Assembly (NCBI GenBank): GCA_032173965.1
Contig: CM063284.1
Span: forward strand, 134,097,125-134,161,124
Direction: 5' to 3'
DNA from: Sitta carolinensis
Lineage: Eukaryota; Chordata; Aves; Passeriformes; Sittidae
DNA length: 64,000 nucleotides
The position numbers were made by a program, and so were the translations under genes. A model generated the notes under the pieces. That model saw nothing but the letters and a program-made list of their open reading frames with translations, did no database searches and was not told where the DNA came from. Each line of letters begins with the position of its first letter. Position 1 is the first letter of the stretch. This document shows positions 47,535-61,234 of the stretch, piece after piece.

Positions 47535-50500
47535 TGGATGTTAGAGATGCATAATGATAAAGAGGTCACATCCTTTAGCTGATGCATCATTTGCTACTTC
47601 ACAATTATTGACAATTTATGGCTCATTGGAGGACAAAAAGAGATTGAGAGGAAGGTACAAACAAAGTTTGGATGGCTAGACTTTGCATTCATTAGACTTG
47701 ATAAAAAAGCAATTTCTCTTTATTTTTTTTTTTTGTCAAAACTGATATCTTTCAACAGCAGATGAAGTATTTTCTATTAGATAGTTTGAGTTCATTTTTT
47801 TTGAGCATAGTGAGCCTTCTTCAAGATATATCTATCAAATATAGCCCTAGATAATAATTTGAGAGAAGGAAATGCTAATTTTTAAGGTCTAATTCCAACC
47901 ATCTTATCACAGACTTGTTGACACCTACTTTTAAAGTCTACAGTCCTAATGCATCCTGTTGTTTAGAGGAGAGCTAACCATAATATTTTGCTGCAGAACA
48001 AAACAAGGACTCTAAGTATTTTTAGCTCATGTATTTTACCCGTAACTCTTTATAACAACAAAATCACAGACTCTGTCTCACAGAGTTTTAAAGGCATGAG
48101 AAGAATGAGGAGAACAGCTAAAAATTTGCTTTAAGATCTGTAAGTTACTTATTAGAAAGACTTTATCTCTGTGTCAAATTCTGTACTTTCTTTGTTTCAA
48201 CAGTAACAGTTCTTTATATTTCCTTTCGTTTGCTACTCCACATTACACTTCTGAGCTTTGTTCTTTCTCATCTAAGTGAAGTTGTATTTCTGGTAATGCC
48301 AATAAAGCATGTCTTCTCCAGACAAAGAATTTGTTTTTGGAATATCTATATTTGAGTTCAAAGACAAAAGCTCTGTTAATGCAATTTCTATTCTGAATTC
48401 TGAAATGCTGTTACCATTTCTCAGGTTTAAAAGGATTTGTGACTTTTTACTTAGGAAGTCCAATTATTAATCCTCAAAATAATCTGCCGTGATCCACCTA
48501 GCACTCACCAAGAAGTAATGGCTTTAGTGGCTCTTCTTGATGTTAGTTGTCCCTGCCTATCCCTGTTATAAACCAAGCAAAGATCCATCCTGCATTCCCT
48601 TGGGTATGATGGAGGGCATCAAGAACAGACTTGTCTATATAGTTACAAGAAACAGCCCAAAAAAAGAGATGTTAAACAATAGGGCTGGAATCAAGCCAAC
48701 ATATCTCAAAATAAAATGGCTGAAGGTTTCATCAATACAGGAGTCACACATCGTCTTGGGGAAAAAACAAAAAATACAATTTTCTCAAATAATAATCTGG
48801 AACAATGATACTAAACATTTTTTTTAAATAGTACATGAATTTTTCAAAATCTTCTGGATGAAGGCTTGTGAGGTAACAAAGGCTTCATTCTTTCACATTT
48901 TCATTTGTTATACAACTATGTAACTTTATAGATTTTGTGCCTCTGTAAGGGCTTCATCCAAAGATTACTTTATCATTGGAAAAAATTTGATTAACTTACA
49001 CATGCTTTGTATAAGGGCATAAATGAAAGATGAACTCTCTGAATCATTGTGCTTCATTATTTCTGTTAAAATTTTGGCCTTGATCATACTTCTTCTGACA
49101 TAGGGCATAAAAAGGACACATCCTCCAAACATTTATTCATATGAAACCAATTTGTAGTAAAAGTTTTTTAAAAATTATATTAGACCACAAATATTCCAGA
49201 CCTATGTATTCATTCATCCATTAAATTAATTTCATTAAAATCGCATGGGTGTGCATGAAGATTTTCCTTTGTTTTATTCTGTGGCTATTGAAACACTGAA
49301 GAGTGTTGGCTGACAGTTCAAGCAAAATACCTGAAGGTATGATCATCTTACTTGATGTATTCTGCCAAATTGCATTTGGATTTCAGAGTAGATATTTAAT
49401 TTTTGCTAGACACATAGGGAATAAGAAGCATTTTCTACTTATGGAAAGTGATTGCAGCTGAAGACATGCAAGTTGTCAATTTATCTCATGCAATGTGTAT
49501 TGCTGTACATCATAAATTATGTTCTTGGAGGAAAAAGCTTCTTTTAATCTTAGCAAATAACGCACAAGAATCACAAAACCATTCCATTATACCTGTTTGA
49601 GGATCCGAGTCTAGAAATCAATAATAAAAAGTAGATGTCCCTTGATAGTCAAATATGATTATGAAGAAGGAATTTTGTAGAATCTCCTATGTATGCAAAT
49701 TCCCTAAGTTAAATGTCAAACATAAATACTCCCTGGGCCAGTTCTAACTATGCCATTGCAACACATTTGATTTTGTACTTTAAGTGAATAAGAAAGTTTT
49801 GCATTTGAGAATGTGTTGTAAGAAGAAATTCATGGAAAGATAAAGTCATGGCTACTTTTGCTAAGAGACACAAGCAGTTTGAGGTGCACCTCTTGGAGGC
49901 TGTGAACCAAGTAGGACTCATCTGAGGAGTGTGTGCCTGCCTCTGAAGGCTCTTCCCTCAACCCCACCTATGGTGTGCCTGCTCCTTCATGGCAACCTGT
50001 ACAGGGAATTCAGTGTGTAGTTCTCTAAAAGAATATATTACTGGTTTGTAGTGTTTATTGGTATGAAGCAAGTCAGTGGAAACATGGTATAATTCTTTAC
50101 TTTGTTCAGCAGAAGCAGAGTATTCTATAATGGGTTTGGCTAGTTCTGGAAACAAATATTTATTACTGAAGGATTGCCATAGTGGTTCCTGGGTTGGTGA
50201 AGTGTGTGGACTGCCAGGTAGAAATCAGAAATAAACTTTTCCGAAAAAATTGACTATAGCATTTGACAGTAAGTGAGCTTGTATATAGATTCTCTAAAGT
50301 TGCCAAATGGGGACAGAATTTCTTCAGCAATGATAAACACAGAGTGGCTTCTGCTACGACATGTTTGAGTTGCTGTGTGTCTTGCAAGTTTTGAAGCCTT
50401 GCACTTCAGTTTTGTTAGCCTGTTGGAAGAAATCTCATTTAACTGGCATTTTTACATCTACATTAATTCTTTTAAAACACTGAAGTGAGTGTTCTACAGC

Positions 50501-53198
50501 TATGTAAAGAAACGCATTATCAAAGCATTAAGATATGATTAAACTGACATTTTCTTAAGAAAACGAAAGGAGCAGGAAAAAGCCATTCTAAAAGGACTGA
50601 GTGCTACATACTCCAGATATTATCTTCAGTGCTTACTCAGGGATCTTTAAAGAAGCTTATTACCAAGTACCCTAAGAAGACAAGTGTGGATGTGTACAGA
50701 TCAGAGGAATGCAAGTTAATGCACCTGCCAGATTTTACTATCGTACAAAGCATGTCAATCAGCACTCAGACCTTGCGTTTAAAAATGTGTTCCTTCAGAT
50801 TTTTTTCAGTGCTGTATCGCACATAGCTAGAATTTCCTAGTCAGTATCCATCCAGTGTTGCAAATGTCATAAATTATGCTATTGAATATATGTCACTGAC
50901 GTGAATGTGAATAGCCCTTCATTAGATGCAGTAATGAGCTATAGAAATACTGGTAGATATGGTTGCTGTGAGTACATATATTTAAATCTTTCTGCTATTC
51001 TCAATAGGAAATGAAAATAATATATTGAAATTAAAGAAAAAATCAGTTCTGCATATGTTTTCTTTAAGAAAGATAAATTAAAATACATAGTGAGTTGAAT
51101 AGATTGGGCAGTTTATAGCACATGAATTTACAGTGGTTTGAAGCACAGCTACTCGATAGCTGCATACAGCTCACATCCCACAGGACCATTTTGAAAGTGA
51201 TGTGTCAGTTTTGGCTTGGTCTTCATTAGGAAAAAATATGTTCAGAAACTCATTCTGAGAGATCACCGTCTGGAAAAGTCTGTAGTAGAGGAGAGCCTGC
51301 TGCACCAGATCTTCACAGGATGGCTGAAGGCTGCTGGGAATCTGCAGTGATGAAGAAGACAAATACAGAAGAGAACTTAAGAGAAACAAAGGTATTAGGG
51401 CCATCACACACTGTGATAATAAGGTTTCCTTTGTTGCTCTGTACAAAAATCTGACATTGCTCTCTAAAACAAAATTTATCTAAACTGGAAGTGCTATAAA
51501 GGACTAGAAGTAGGATGTGTAGAAAAGAAACTCAGAGGAGAAAAACCTTCCTTTTGCTGTGTCTACAGTGTTTAGGGAAGTTATGACTACTGAGGGGTCA
51601 GACAGATGCCATCCAACCTAGTAGCCACTTGCACAAGAACAAGCAGGTCTTTAAGGGCAGGTGGGTGAATCTTGGTAGCAGCAGGCAGTAGATCTTAGTC
51701 ACCCATCAGGGTCCTCAGGCTTTGGTTCCCACCAAAGGGATGCGTCTGAACCTGGGAGGTTCTCTGGTCTCCTTCACTTGCTCATGCTCTCTTGTAGCTC
51801 TCATTTCCTCAGAGCGAAAGGTCTTCAAACCTTGCAGAAGGGTGCAGCACCATGAAAACCTGTCTCTATTCACTGTTTTAGTTGGTTTTTCAGGATTTAG
51901 CCCAAAAATATTTTATCAAGTAAAAACTCAGTATTTACTGAGTAAGGACATCAGGTTGTAATTTTAGGTGGAAGTCACTTTATAAAGAAAGTAGGATAAA
52001 CATAAAGTGACTGAAGATATTCAAGTGACACTCTTCTACTGGAAATATAGTCTTATAAATAAATGGGCTTTATCAGTTTGCTGGTACCTCCAGCAATGTT
52101 GACATTTGCATTCTCCTCTCCTACCTCTGACAGACTTTAGTTCTATTAAAATAATGAATTCTTATGCTGATATTCACCTCTTAGCATGAGGCATTTGGAA
52201 CAAGTCAACACAGTTTCAGGGATGAATTTTGGAAGTTTATTAAGATATACAGATTTAAAAAGGAGAAATCTGTACAGATGGCATGTGTCAGAGATTTCTC
52301 GTTTTATCAGTCCTCATAAAACATGTCCATATATGATGCGTTTTCCAATAGAAAAATGAAGCACAAATCCTATTGGGATCACCAGCAGGGTCTGATGTCC
52401 AAAGGCAGATATTTTATTTAAATGATCCTATACTGCTCAGTAGGAAATACCATTTTCATTGTGTTTACAAACATGTTAGCATTCATTAAAATGTTTTTCT
52501 GCTGCCCTTGAGATATGTATTTTAAAATACAGACTTCTGAAAAGCTTTAGAGAGTGGAATTTTTAAGTCTGATCATTTGACAGGTGTTAATTCACATTGA
52601 ATTCTCATTGCAGAGACCTAAAAGCCAGTTTCAACACTGGAGAATGACTGGACCATAATGTCCTTCATAATAGTTTTTGCTTACTAACTCTCTGGCTACT
52701 TTTGAGGTCAGTTTAGTGGTACCTACCTGGGATATGACATACTGCAGTACAATCTGTCCAGTGGTTTCCCCACTCAGCCCCATGCTCTGCTTGTACTTAT
52801 CAGCATCTCAACACTGTCATTTCCTTTTGATGCATGACTTCAAATGTGAACAGCTACTGGATAGTTTTGGCATCATCAGCTTTTGTAGACAATTAAGTTA
52901 GTGGTTTGATAAACTCTAAATATGTCATGCTCTGAAGACTGTTTATTCTTCCAGTTTTTTTCTATGGTGCAGAGACACATTTCGTTAAGACAGAGGGATG
53001 ATTTTAAATGCTCAGGAAAGGTACTCCATTCGAGTCCCATCTTGAGACACTCTGGCCTATTCAAAATTCATTCTTTTCACTTTACAAGGCTTTTAATATG
53101 AATATCTCCTCACTAAGTGTTCACCAACTGGGAAGCTAAAAGTGCAGGAGAATGATGTTGTTGGAATAGGCGTGATATTACCACAATAGGCATTGGGG

Positions 53199-53219
53199 AT
53201 TTCTCTATAATAGAGAAAT
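53199..53219. repeat. Short hairpin, 9-base arms
   Basis: ATTTCTCTA, loop TAA, then TAGAGAAAT. The arms are perfect. Confidence 0.9.
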
Positions 53220-54189
53220 TTGGGGATTATATGCGTTTCTTTTCAGAACTATCCCATAGCTGTTTGTTGAGGAAAGGAGGCAATGATAACAATAGGGAGC
53301 AGGGACAGAGTTATTTTCTGTTCCAAACATGATACCCTGATATGAATTTTCATGTGCAGCCCAAAAAGCCAAAAGATTTCTAACAGAGGCAAGAGGCTGC
53401 TTGTGTAGCTCTGCTGAAATCACTTAGTGTTCCTCTTTTTCAGGTGCATAAAGGACTATTTGAGCAGATATGTCTATCAGGCTGTAATTGTGGTCCTTCA
53501 ATCATCTTGGCTGAAATTATACAGCTTTTCTAGCAAAATTGCTATGACTAGCATTGTCCCAGTATGGAGAATTTCCACAAGGATTGATTTCTTCATGGTG
53601 CAGTACAAAAAGTGCTAATTACTATCTCATGTGACTTTACCTAAAATTAGGGGTCTCGCAGGATGCTCCAAGGAAGATAAAATAAACAGTATGGATATTA
53701 TTTGTTACAATTCTGCCTAATTGTAGACAATATTAGCTTTCATATTCCTACCTTATGTGGAAGGTGATATTTTCAAATTATGTTTTACAGCATTACATCT
53801 TGTTAATGCATGAATTAGCCAGCAAATTTGAATAACTTCTTTGATTTAGGGTACTTCAATATGTAATTTAGTTCAGTGTTTAATTTCAATCAATAAATGT
53901 TGTTCTATATTGTTTTCATTACAACAGGAAGTGCTTTGAAACCAATTTTGTTGGTATGTGCATTTGAAGAGAACTGTGCTCTAAGGTGTAAGATGCATTG
54001 CTTAGTACCTGGAAAAGTGTAGGCATATTCTTTTCTACTTGGATATTGCATGCCTTGAAAGTGATTGTCCTGTTGAGAAATGAACATGCACCATAGTTTC
54101 TTACTTTGGATGTAAAGTAGGCAAACTTTCAAACACAAATTCCCCTTATGACAAATTTTTCTGTTATGATTAATGAAGTTATGTGATGA

Positions 54190-54193
<4 letters not shown>

Positions 54194-54221
<28 letters not shown>
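54194..54221. repeat. Poly-T tract (28)
   Basis: Uninterrupted run of T with no recognisable retrocopy beside it. Confidence 0.95.
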
Positions 54222-54225
<4 letters not shown>

Positions 54226-55582
54226 CTTTCTTAATTCATGGACAAAAAATATGACTTTAAAAAACATTTAAATGAAAGAGGTGTTTCCAGCTGTCAGAGA
54301 AGCCCAGCTCTACCAAGACCTCATACCATCCTGCAACCATTCCACAGAACACTGAAAGGTTACAATTATATCCTGGAGATGCTGAAGGTTCTTTAGCCTT
54401 TAGGGCAAATGGAGACCTCTGTATGTAATGCAGTTTTTAGATCACAAATTAACTGGAAAACAGCTTGAGCAAAAGTAAATGCTTGACCCTCTGTTGGGTC
54501 ATTTTTTTGAATGGTTCTGTGAAATCTGTAATTTTTCTCTATTTTTTTTTAATAAGTCTGGTATTGAAATGGTTAATTAATGTGCATGAATAACAATGAC
54601 TAGGGAGAAAGCTGAATCACTTTTGTTTACTTCACACTACCATTATGGTGAGGTTTTGGATTAGTGAAGCAATGATGTACAGGGAGTTCCCAATTTCAAG
54701 CTGGTGGTGGTTTGCAGAATCAAAGGTGGCAGTCACTGGAAGAAGTGACTCAAGGTCAAGAAGACCATGAGTCTGATTATGTGCTCTTTGCTGGAAAGTA
54801 ATTCCTCCTGAAAGTACTTCCATGTGGATCACCACAGTTGTGGATGTGCTGTTATTGAAGTAAATTCAGTAAATGCAAACAGAATTTATGTGCGAGCCTG
54901 CCCAGTTAATCAATTTAGCTTCTTCTTGGAGCAATTTAAGAATGGATAATTACGTGTAGATAGCTTCTTCCAAGATACTAAATTATTTTATGATCTTACC
55001 ACCAAAATCTACTCATTTTTTAATGGCAAAATTCCAGGAATTTTAGAGTAAGCTCCATAATCCAACTTTTTTAGAAATCTTTCATCATATCTCTAATTCT
55101 AAACTCCTTGGAAATGTGAAAAATCTTTTAAAAAAATTCTCACCAGTCCAGTGTAATAAAGATTTATCCATAATTTTTTCTAGCTACAACTACGAATGAA
55201 ATACTTACTTTATTTGGCCTTCCTATCATTCATTCATGAAGTACATGGCAATGTTTCTCAGTACAAGTAAAAGTTTTCTTGATCTTCCCCACATCAACTT
55301 CTCTAAATTTCCTTCTTAGTTAGTGAAAACTTCTTCTTCATTGAATTATCTAAAAGAAACCTAAAGAAGCTTGTAAATTTAAAACAAAATTGCCACAGTA
55401 CAAAGCAACCATCCCACAACAATTTGATTCTCACTCTAGAGGGAATCAACCCATGTGGAAAACGTAAGTTTAATGTATAACTTGAAGAATACTGTAATGT
55501 GAGTTATAGAAAAAGTTAGTTAAAGATGATTGTCTTTTATTTGCACTGTCTATACAGCATAAAAATGGAAATGCTTTAATAT

Positions 55583-55633
55583 GTTGCATAACATTTGCCC
55601 TAACGCATAACGTTGCATAACATTAGCCCTAAC
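55583..55633 (+). repeat. 22-base direct repeat, 7-base spacer
   Basis: 55583-55604 and 55612-55633 match at 21 of 22 bases. The spacer GCATAAC itself repeats part of the unit. Confidence 0.9.
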
Positions 55634-56478
55634 TAATCTTTGAAACAACACTGATTTATGTACACAGTAACTATTTGCATCTTTCTACTTAGCAGAGTAT
55701 TAAAAAAGAGATTAGGACCAAGGTTCAGAATGAAGTTGCCTAAAGCTAAGTATTTGGTTTTGGCTTTAGGAGTCTAAATAAAAATGGCCTAGTTTTTAGA
55801 GCTGCTGAGCACAGATACCTCCAAATCAATCCTGTGAAAACTCTAGTTCATACATGAAGAGGAATCTGTCCAGTCTTTGAAGTGACTTACATGAGTCGAA
55901 GTGTCTGGTTGATGTTGAAATGTTTGAAAATGTTGGTCTATAGTGCTTGCCCCAAAACAGGCTAAGCAGTTAATCAAAGAGAGAAGGAATCCTGTCAGAG
56001 GGACAGTGATCTCTCACTCCCACATTGAAGACAGAAAAACTCCTTAGAGAGGACAGCAGCAAGACCAACAATTAGTAGGCATGCCCTTGCCTCTGCAATA
56101 GACATTGGATCTTAATGGACACCTGTACAACACTATACAGTAACACACAAGAGTGGGAACTACCCCTGACATCAGAAGGAATGATCTTCAAAAGCATCTA
56201 TATTGCCTCTGAGTTCCAAAGTATGTTTTTCACAGCTCCTTTCTTTGTTGTGTGGGCACACATCCCAGCTCATACATAACACAGGTGCCTCTAGGATGAA
56301 CACTGTTGCGACTTGGGGCCTACTCTTGGGCTTACTTGTTCTCTTGAGTTGAATATATTTAAAGATATCCCTCTTGTCTTGATTTTTTCCATCTAACTTC
56401 GGCCTGTTTCAGATATGTAAACTCTTTTTCACATGCCAGTCATAATTCCAGCTGCAGTTTGAAGAAATTTACCATACG

Positions 56479-56502
56479 TATGAATATGAATACATATTCA
56501 TA
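56479..56502. repeat. Short hairpin, 10-base arms
   Basis: TATGAATATG, loop AATA, then CATATTCATA. The arms are perfect. Confidence 0.9.
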
Positions 56503-59500
56503 GGTAATGGTCCCCTTAGTCAACTGAATCTTTGCTTTTGAGATATCCATTTGCCATTCTGGTGAGCCAGAATCCAGGTAAGGAACCAGGATTTTGCACA
56601 CCTGCCTTTTTCAGCAGATCTATAATTTATCCATCTTTTAAGAAACCATCGTCTGTAACTTCTCTGAAAAGCATGTGTGACACAGTATTGTGTTTCATGG
56701 AACACTCTTAATTGGTAACAAAGTCTCTAAATATGTATAGGCTAGGGTTAAATTTTCTAAGTTCACTTTGGTTTACACTGCAGAATAAATTTGCTTTTCT
56801 GTGTCATAGTAGTAATATATGCACTAATAAGCACAAAATCAGGCACAAGGATGGATTTGAATGGAAGGCATACTATTTCAACTTGATAATGACAGGAATG
56901 TTCCCACACACATCAGGAACTAAATTGGTTCCAGTGAGAACTGGAAAGTCTTAATGCCACATTAGTGGTGTTAAGTGGAGATTAGCTTTTTCAGCCTGTC
57001 CCAAATACACTGTTCATTTCTGAACATTGCCATCCTCTGCTCTGATGGAATAGAGAATAAAGAGGGACTTCTGACATGCCAAATCTTGCCTGTCCCACAG
57101 TTTACATCTGTCAATTGGTCTATTCTGTCTTTATGTACAGAGGACTGCAGTAGCAACATGCTCAATAATTCCAGGTCTCCTAACAACCACTTCCTATTCA
57201 TATAATCCTGACTGCTCCTTCCCTTGTGGTCCTTACCAAGTAGACCCGAAAGTGGAAAGCAATATTTCCAGTCTCTTGAACACATCATTAGTCATGATCA
57301 CATTCACATCCAGGGAGCTCTGCTGTGAAGAGATGTGTGTCACACCAATAGGGAAGATGTTGGAAGAAAGAAGAATCTGGATGATCAGATGGGAATGGAA
57401 GACAAGAAGAGGATCAGTCATCCTCTTGAGGATGGAAAATTATAAGCAAAATCCTAGCTATCCAAAGTCTGCATGACATAGACTAACTCTGGTTTTGACT
57501 ACATTCTGAACTAGTCCTGCAGTTTAAGTACTGGTAAGAGTAGAGATTGTGGCACTCTGTCCTTTACACTGCATTTCACTGCAACCCAGGCAAACATATT
57601 GGGCCTTTTTCCCTGAGTTAAGGGTGTGATGCTGCCTGTTTAAGTCACAAGTGCAGTTTCTGTATCTCAGGGGCAGGTACCATGAGCACATGTAAATGCA
57701 CGATGTTCAAAAATTGCCAAGGGTATTCCTGGGTATTTTAACACAAACTGCGTCAATATGATTGTGGCTCATAGCTGTCACTTGAGGGACTCCAGGAGAA
57801 GTTTCCACAACTTTCTCATGTTGTAAATCAATAATAAAAATGAAAGCACTTTTGTCCTACTTTCCAGCCAGCAGAACACAATGTTAATATTGACTAATTA
57901 GCCCACATGAATCAGGACAATGCTCACCACGTCTGCTCAAAACGTACAAAGAGGCTGGGATATTCACATGAGCCTGAGGGAGTTCCCTGCCCAAATCACA
58001 TGGCGTGTCACAGGGAGGTGGGTGCTAACTCCCTGAGGTACCCTTGAAAAACCAAGCTTTAATAGATCATGTCTACAGTCAATTTAACATACAATTAAGC
58101 ATTTTCACAAAGCAAATAGTACCAGAACTGTTGAAAATGTAATCCTGCCCCCTTGTTAAAACAGGCTTGGCTGTTTGGCATTATGCAGAATGACTGTCAC
58201 CACAGCGCTTTGAAGTCACTATCGCTAAGGCAAACATGTGCAGGTACAAATAATTCAGCAGCAGAACACTGATGCTCCCCAAGTTTCTTATGCCATGTAT
58301 GATCCTGAAATCTTCAGGATCATATTTTAGTCTATTTATTCTCCACACAAAAGGTATTTTACAAAATCTGCTAAATAGCTGGGCCTACTTACTGGGTCCC
58401 AGGAATATGCCCTGCACTCATCTCATCAGACACATCTGTGCCTCCAGCTCCTGCTCCTCTGTTCTCTTTCACCAGCAGCTGGTCTCTGAATGGATGACGG
58501 AGACTGATCTCTTTGCTTTGCTTAGGCTGTGGGATTGTTTCTCTTCTGGTCTGCAGAGATCTGTCAATATTAGCTTAAATGTAGGTTCTTTTTCTCTTGT
58601 GAAAAGAAAAGATAATAATTCTTCCTCCTGATGGTGGCTTAGAGCACTTCAGATTATCCCTTGTTATTTCTTTGCAAGAAGAAATGTATATTCTTTTTTC
58701 ATAAGAATTATAGCAGTTAACAATCCTCCAGCCCAAACTTTGTCCCATGAAGAACTAACATCAATGGGAGTTAGCTATATCCGCTAAGGGTAGAATTAGG
58801 ATTCTCACAGAAATCTTTAGGTTCAAATAAAACAATCTTCACTGCTGTAACCATAGCAGCTCTCATGTCCTACATAGTACTTTTTAAGGATATCTTGGTC
58901 AAACAAGCTTTCAAAGTAAAACATTTTTTTTTCTCTCTCTAGGCCATGCAATTTTCTCTCTATGGGTCTCTGTTTCATAGAGCAACAAATATTTCTAAAA
59001 TGTCAGGAGTTCTGGTTATTTATTTGTTTCAATTTCAGCCTTGTTTTCTAGATTATTTTGCAGATTCTAATTTAAAAATTTAGGTAAAATCAAAACAAAA
59101 CAAAGAAACACTGCACAACCTCAATTCAATTATTGTTTTGCCTTGTGTGCTGTTTTTCTACAGTTATTTGTTATTTTTATACTTAGTTTTCCTTTTTACT
59201 AGTATATTCCTTGGCCAACTTTAGATGCCTAATTTGCACACCAAAGTCGGTTTTTGTCAGCTTCCAATATAGCTAATGATGACAGTGTCTCTTCTAGAGC
59301 AAACTTTTGTTTTCCTGTGTGAAAATTTGCAAAGAAGCTTTTTTTTTAGAACCAAAGATGTCCAGTTTAGGCACCTAAGGTACTTTGGTGCTAGGAGAGC
59401 CTGTTCTTTTCTGCTTCCTGTGGGTCCCATTCCCCCTTGCCCAGTCAATGTGCTCAACCTCTGGAGACAGAGAAGGCCCTCCACATGATGTACCCTCCCA

Positions 59501-61211
59501 TTTGTGTTTGCTCCTGACCAGAAATTACTCATGGGCTAGAAAAAACTTATTGAAGAAGGGCCAACACTTCACCAGGCTCTGAACCATGGACTTCAGCCAG
59601 AGTGCCAGGTTTCCAACACAGAAACCAGGAATCTGTTTTCCAGTACAACCCGTGGAAAGGGAACAGCACCTATGATTCCCTTTTCTGTCACTATATTTGT
59701 TAACCAGTGTTTGGCCAAATTATCAGGTTTTCCACAATTGCAAGAGCTCTTTCTATAGAGATTGATATTTCTGCAATGGTTTTAAGGGCTAATGATGAAG
59801 CATCAATCAATCAATACATGATTCAACAAGTGGAGGCACTGGAGTTGTTCTATACTTAATTCATTTATCTTAAAGAAGAAAACAGATTTTATTTGGGGGA
59901 AGAGTTGAAATTGTTATAGGATACCTTTGTAAGGAAACTCAGTATTAAGTTTTAATGCAAGTAGGTCACAGTACCAGGGAGAATGGGATAAATACCCATA
60001 AAATAAACAGCACAAAGACTTGACTGAAATGATAAAAGAGCTTGATTGTGAGCAATTAACAGCTATGTCCTTGATCACTTTATGTATCTTTTAGTTTACA
60101 GGATTAGTTGTCCAGTGTGGAAGTAAGAGCTGTTCACTGGGCTGCAGAAACAACTACAGTAGCAATGGGGACAAATTAGAGAGTGGGGTCAATTTTTTTC
60201 AGAATTTTCAAAATAGAATTTACTTCAGAAATCATTAGAATAAAATACAAGTCTTGTGAACTGGCTGAATATGTCACCTGTTATTAATATGTTTTCCTTG
60301 ATCTATCATTCATGTTACAAAGCCATGGCAATGGTAGCTGTTTTTATTTGCTTTTTTTTAAAATGGGCTATTATTTTAACATGTGGCTATCCCAAATACA
60401 CTTGTCCTGTCATCTAAATACGTTATACAGTAAGCTGCAGTCTGCCCCTTTGATGCATTGGTTTTAATATTGGATGATGTTAATGCAATAAACATTAATA
60501 ATTATGTTAAATCTCTACTGTATATGACAAAAAAGTGAAGCCATCTTTCTAAATTTGAAATGTGCCCTAAAGCACATGGTTATAAAGCACCCATAGGGAC
60601 ATTGTGTGCTTAGGCCATTCTGAGACCCAAATGCCAGACAGCAATGAACACTCCCTTCCCTCAATAAAGATCTGTAGCAAGAAACAGATATGCTCATGTA
60701 CAGTACTGTTAAAATGAATAGTTCCCAAAATGTAAGTGTATTTAATTGTGGAATGTATATGACTTACAGGATCACATTCAGATGCATGTGCCTTCCACAA
60801 TGAAAAATGGATTTGCAATTTTCATTTTCCCTAACTATAAATATTTGTATGCCACTTAATTTAAAGATTATACTGAAAGATATCATTTTCGATTAATATG
60901 CTGTATTTTACACAGTTTACATTCCATTTCAATATGCTTGCCTTCTATAAAATGTATTTCAAGACTCCCTAAAAAAAAAAAAAAAAGAGAAAATAGGCAC
61001 ACTTTAAGCAGTTTACAGGAGACAGATCATTATCTCCCACAAAGGAAAGGAAACAGGAAAGCTGTAAATAATAAGTTCTGAATAGGAATGACATAAACAG
61101 CCTAATCAATGTCTTCCAGAACTGGCAAGTGACACCTCTTTGTTTTTTGCAAATAAAAACCTTCTTAACATCACAATATAAACCATTATCTCTGCAGGCA
61201 AGGTATATTTA

Positions 61212-61234
61212 GAAATGTACAAAATGTACATTTC
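61212..61234. repeat. Short hairpin, 10-base arms
   Basis: GAAATGTACA, loop AAA, then TGTACATTTC. The arms are perfect. Confidence 0.9.

Noticed and set aside
51171..51446. 91-codon minus-strand frame as a secreted or membrane protein
   Set aside because: It has a hydrophobic stretch after the start, but no family match, no promoter or splice context, and its length is within chance range for 64 kb.
54194..54221. Minus-strand retrocopy tail
   Set aside because: The adjacent sequence is ordinary AT-rich DNA without a polyadenylation signal or flanking duplication.
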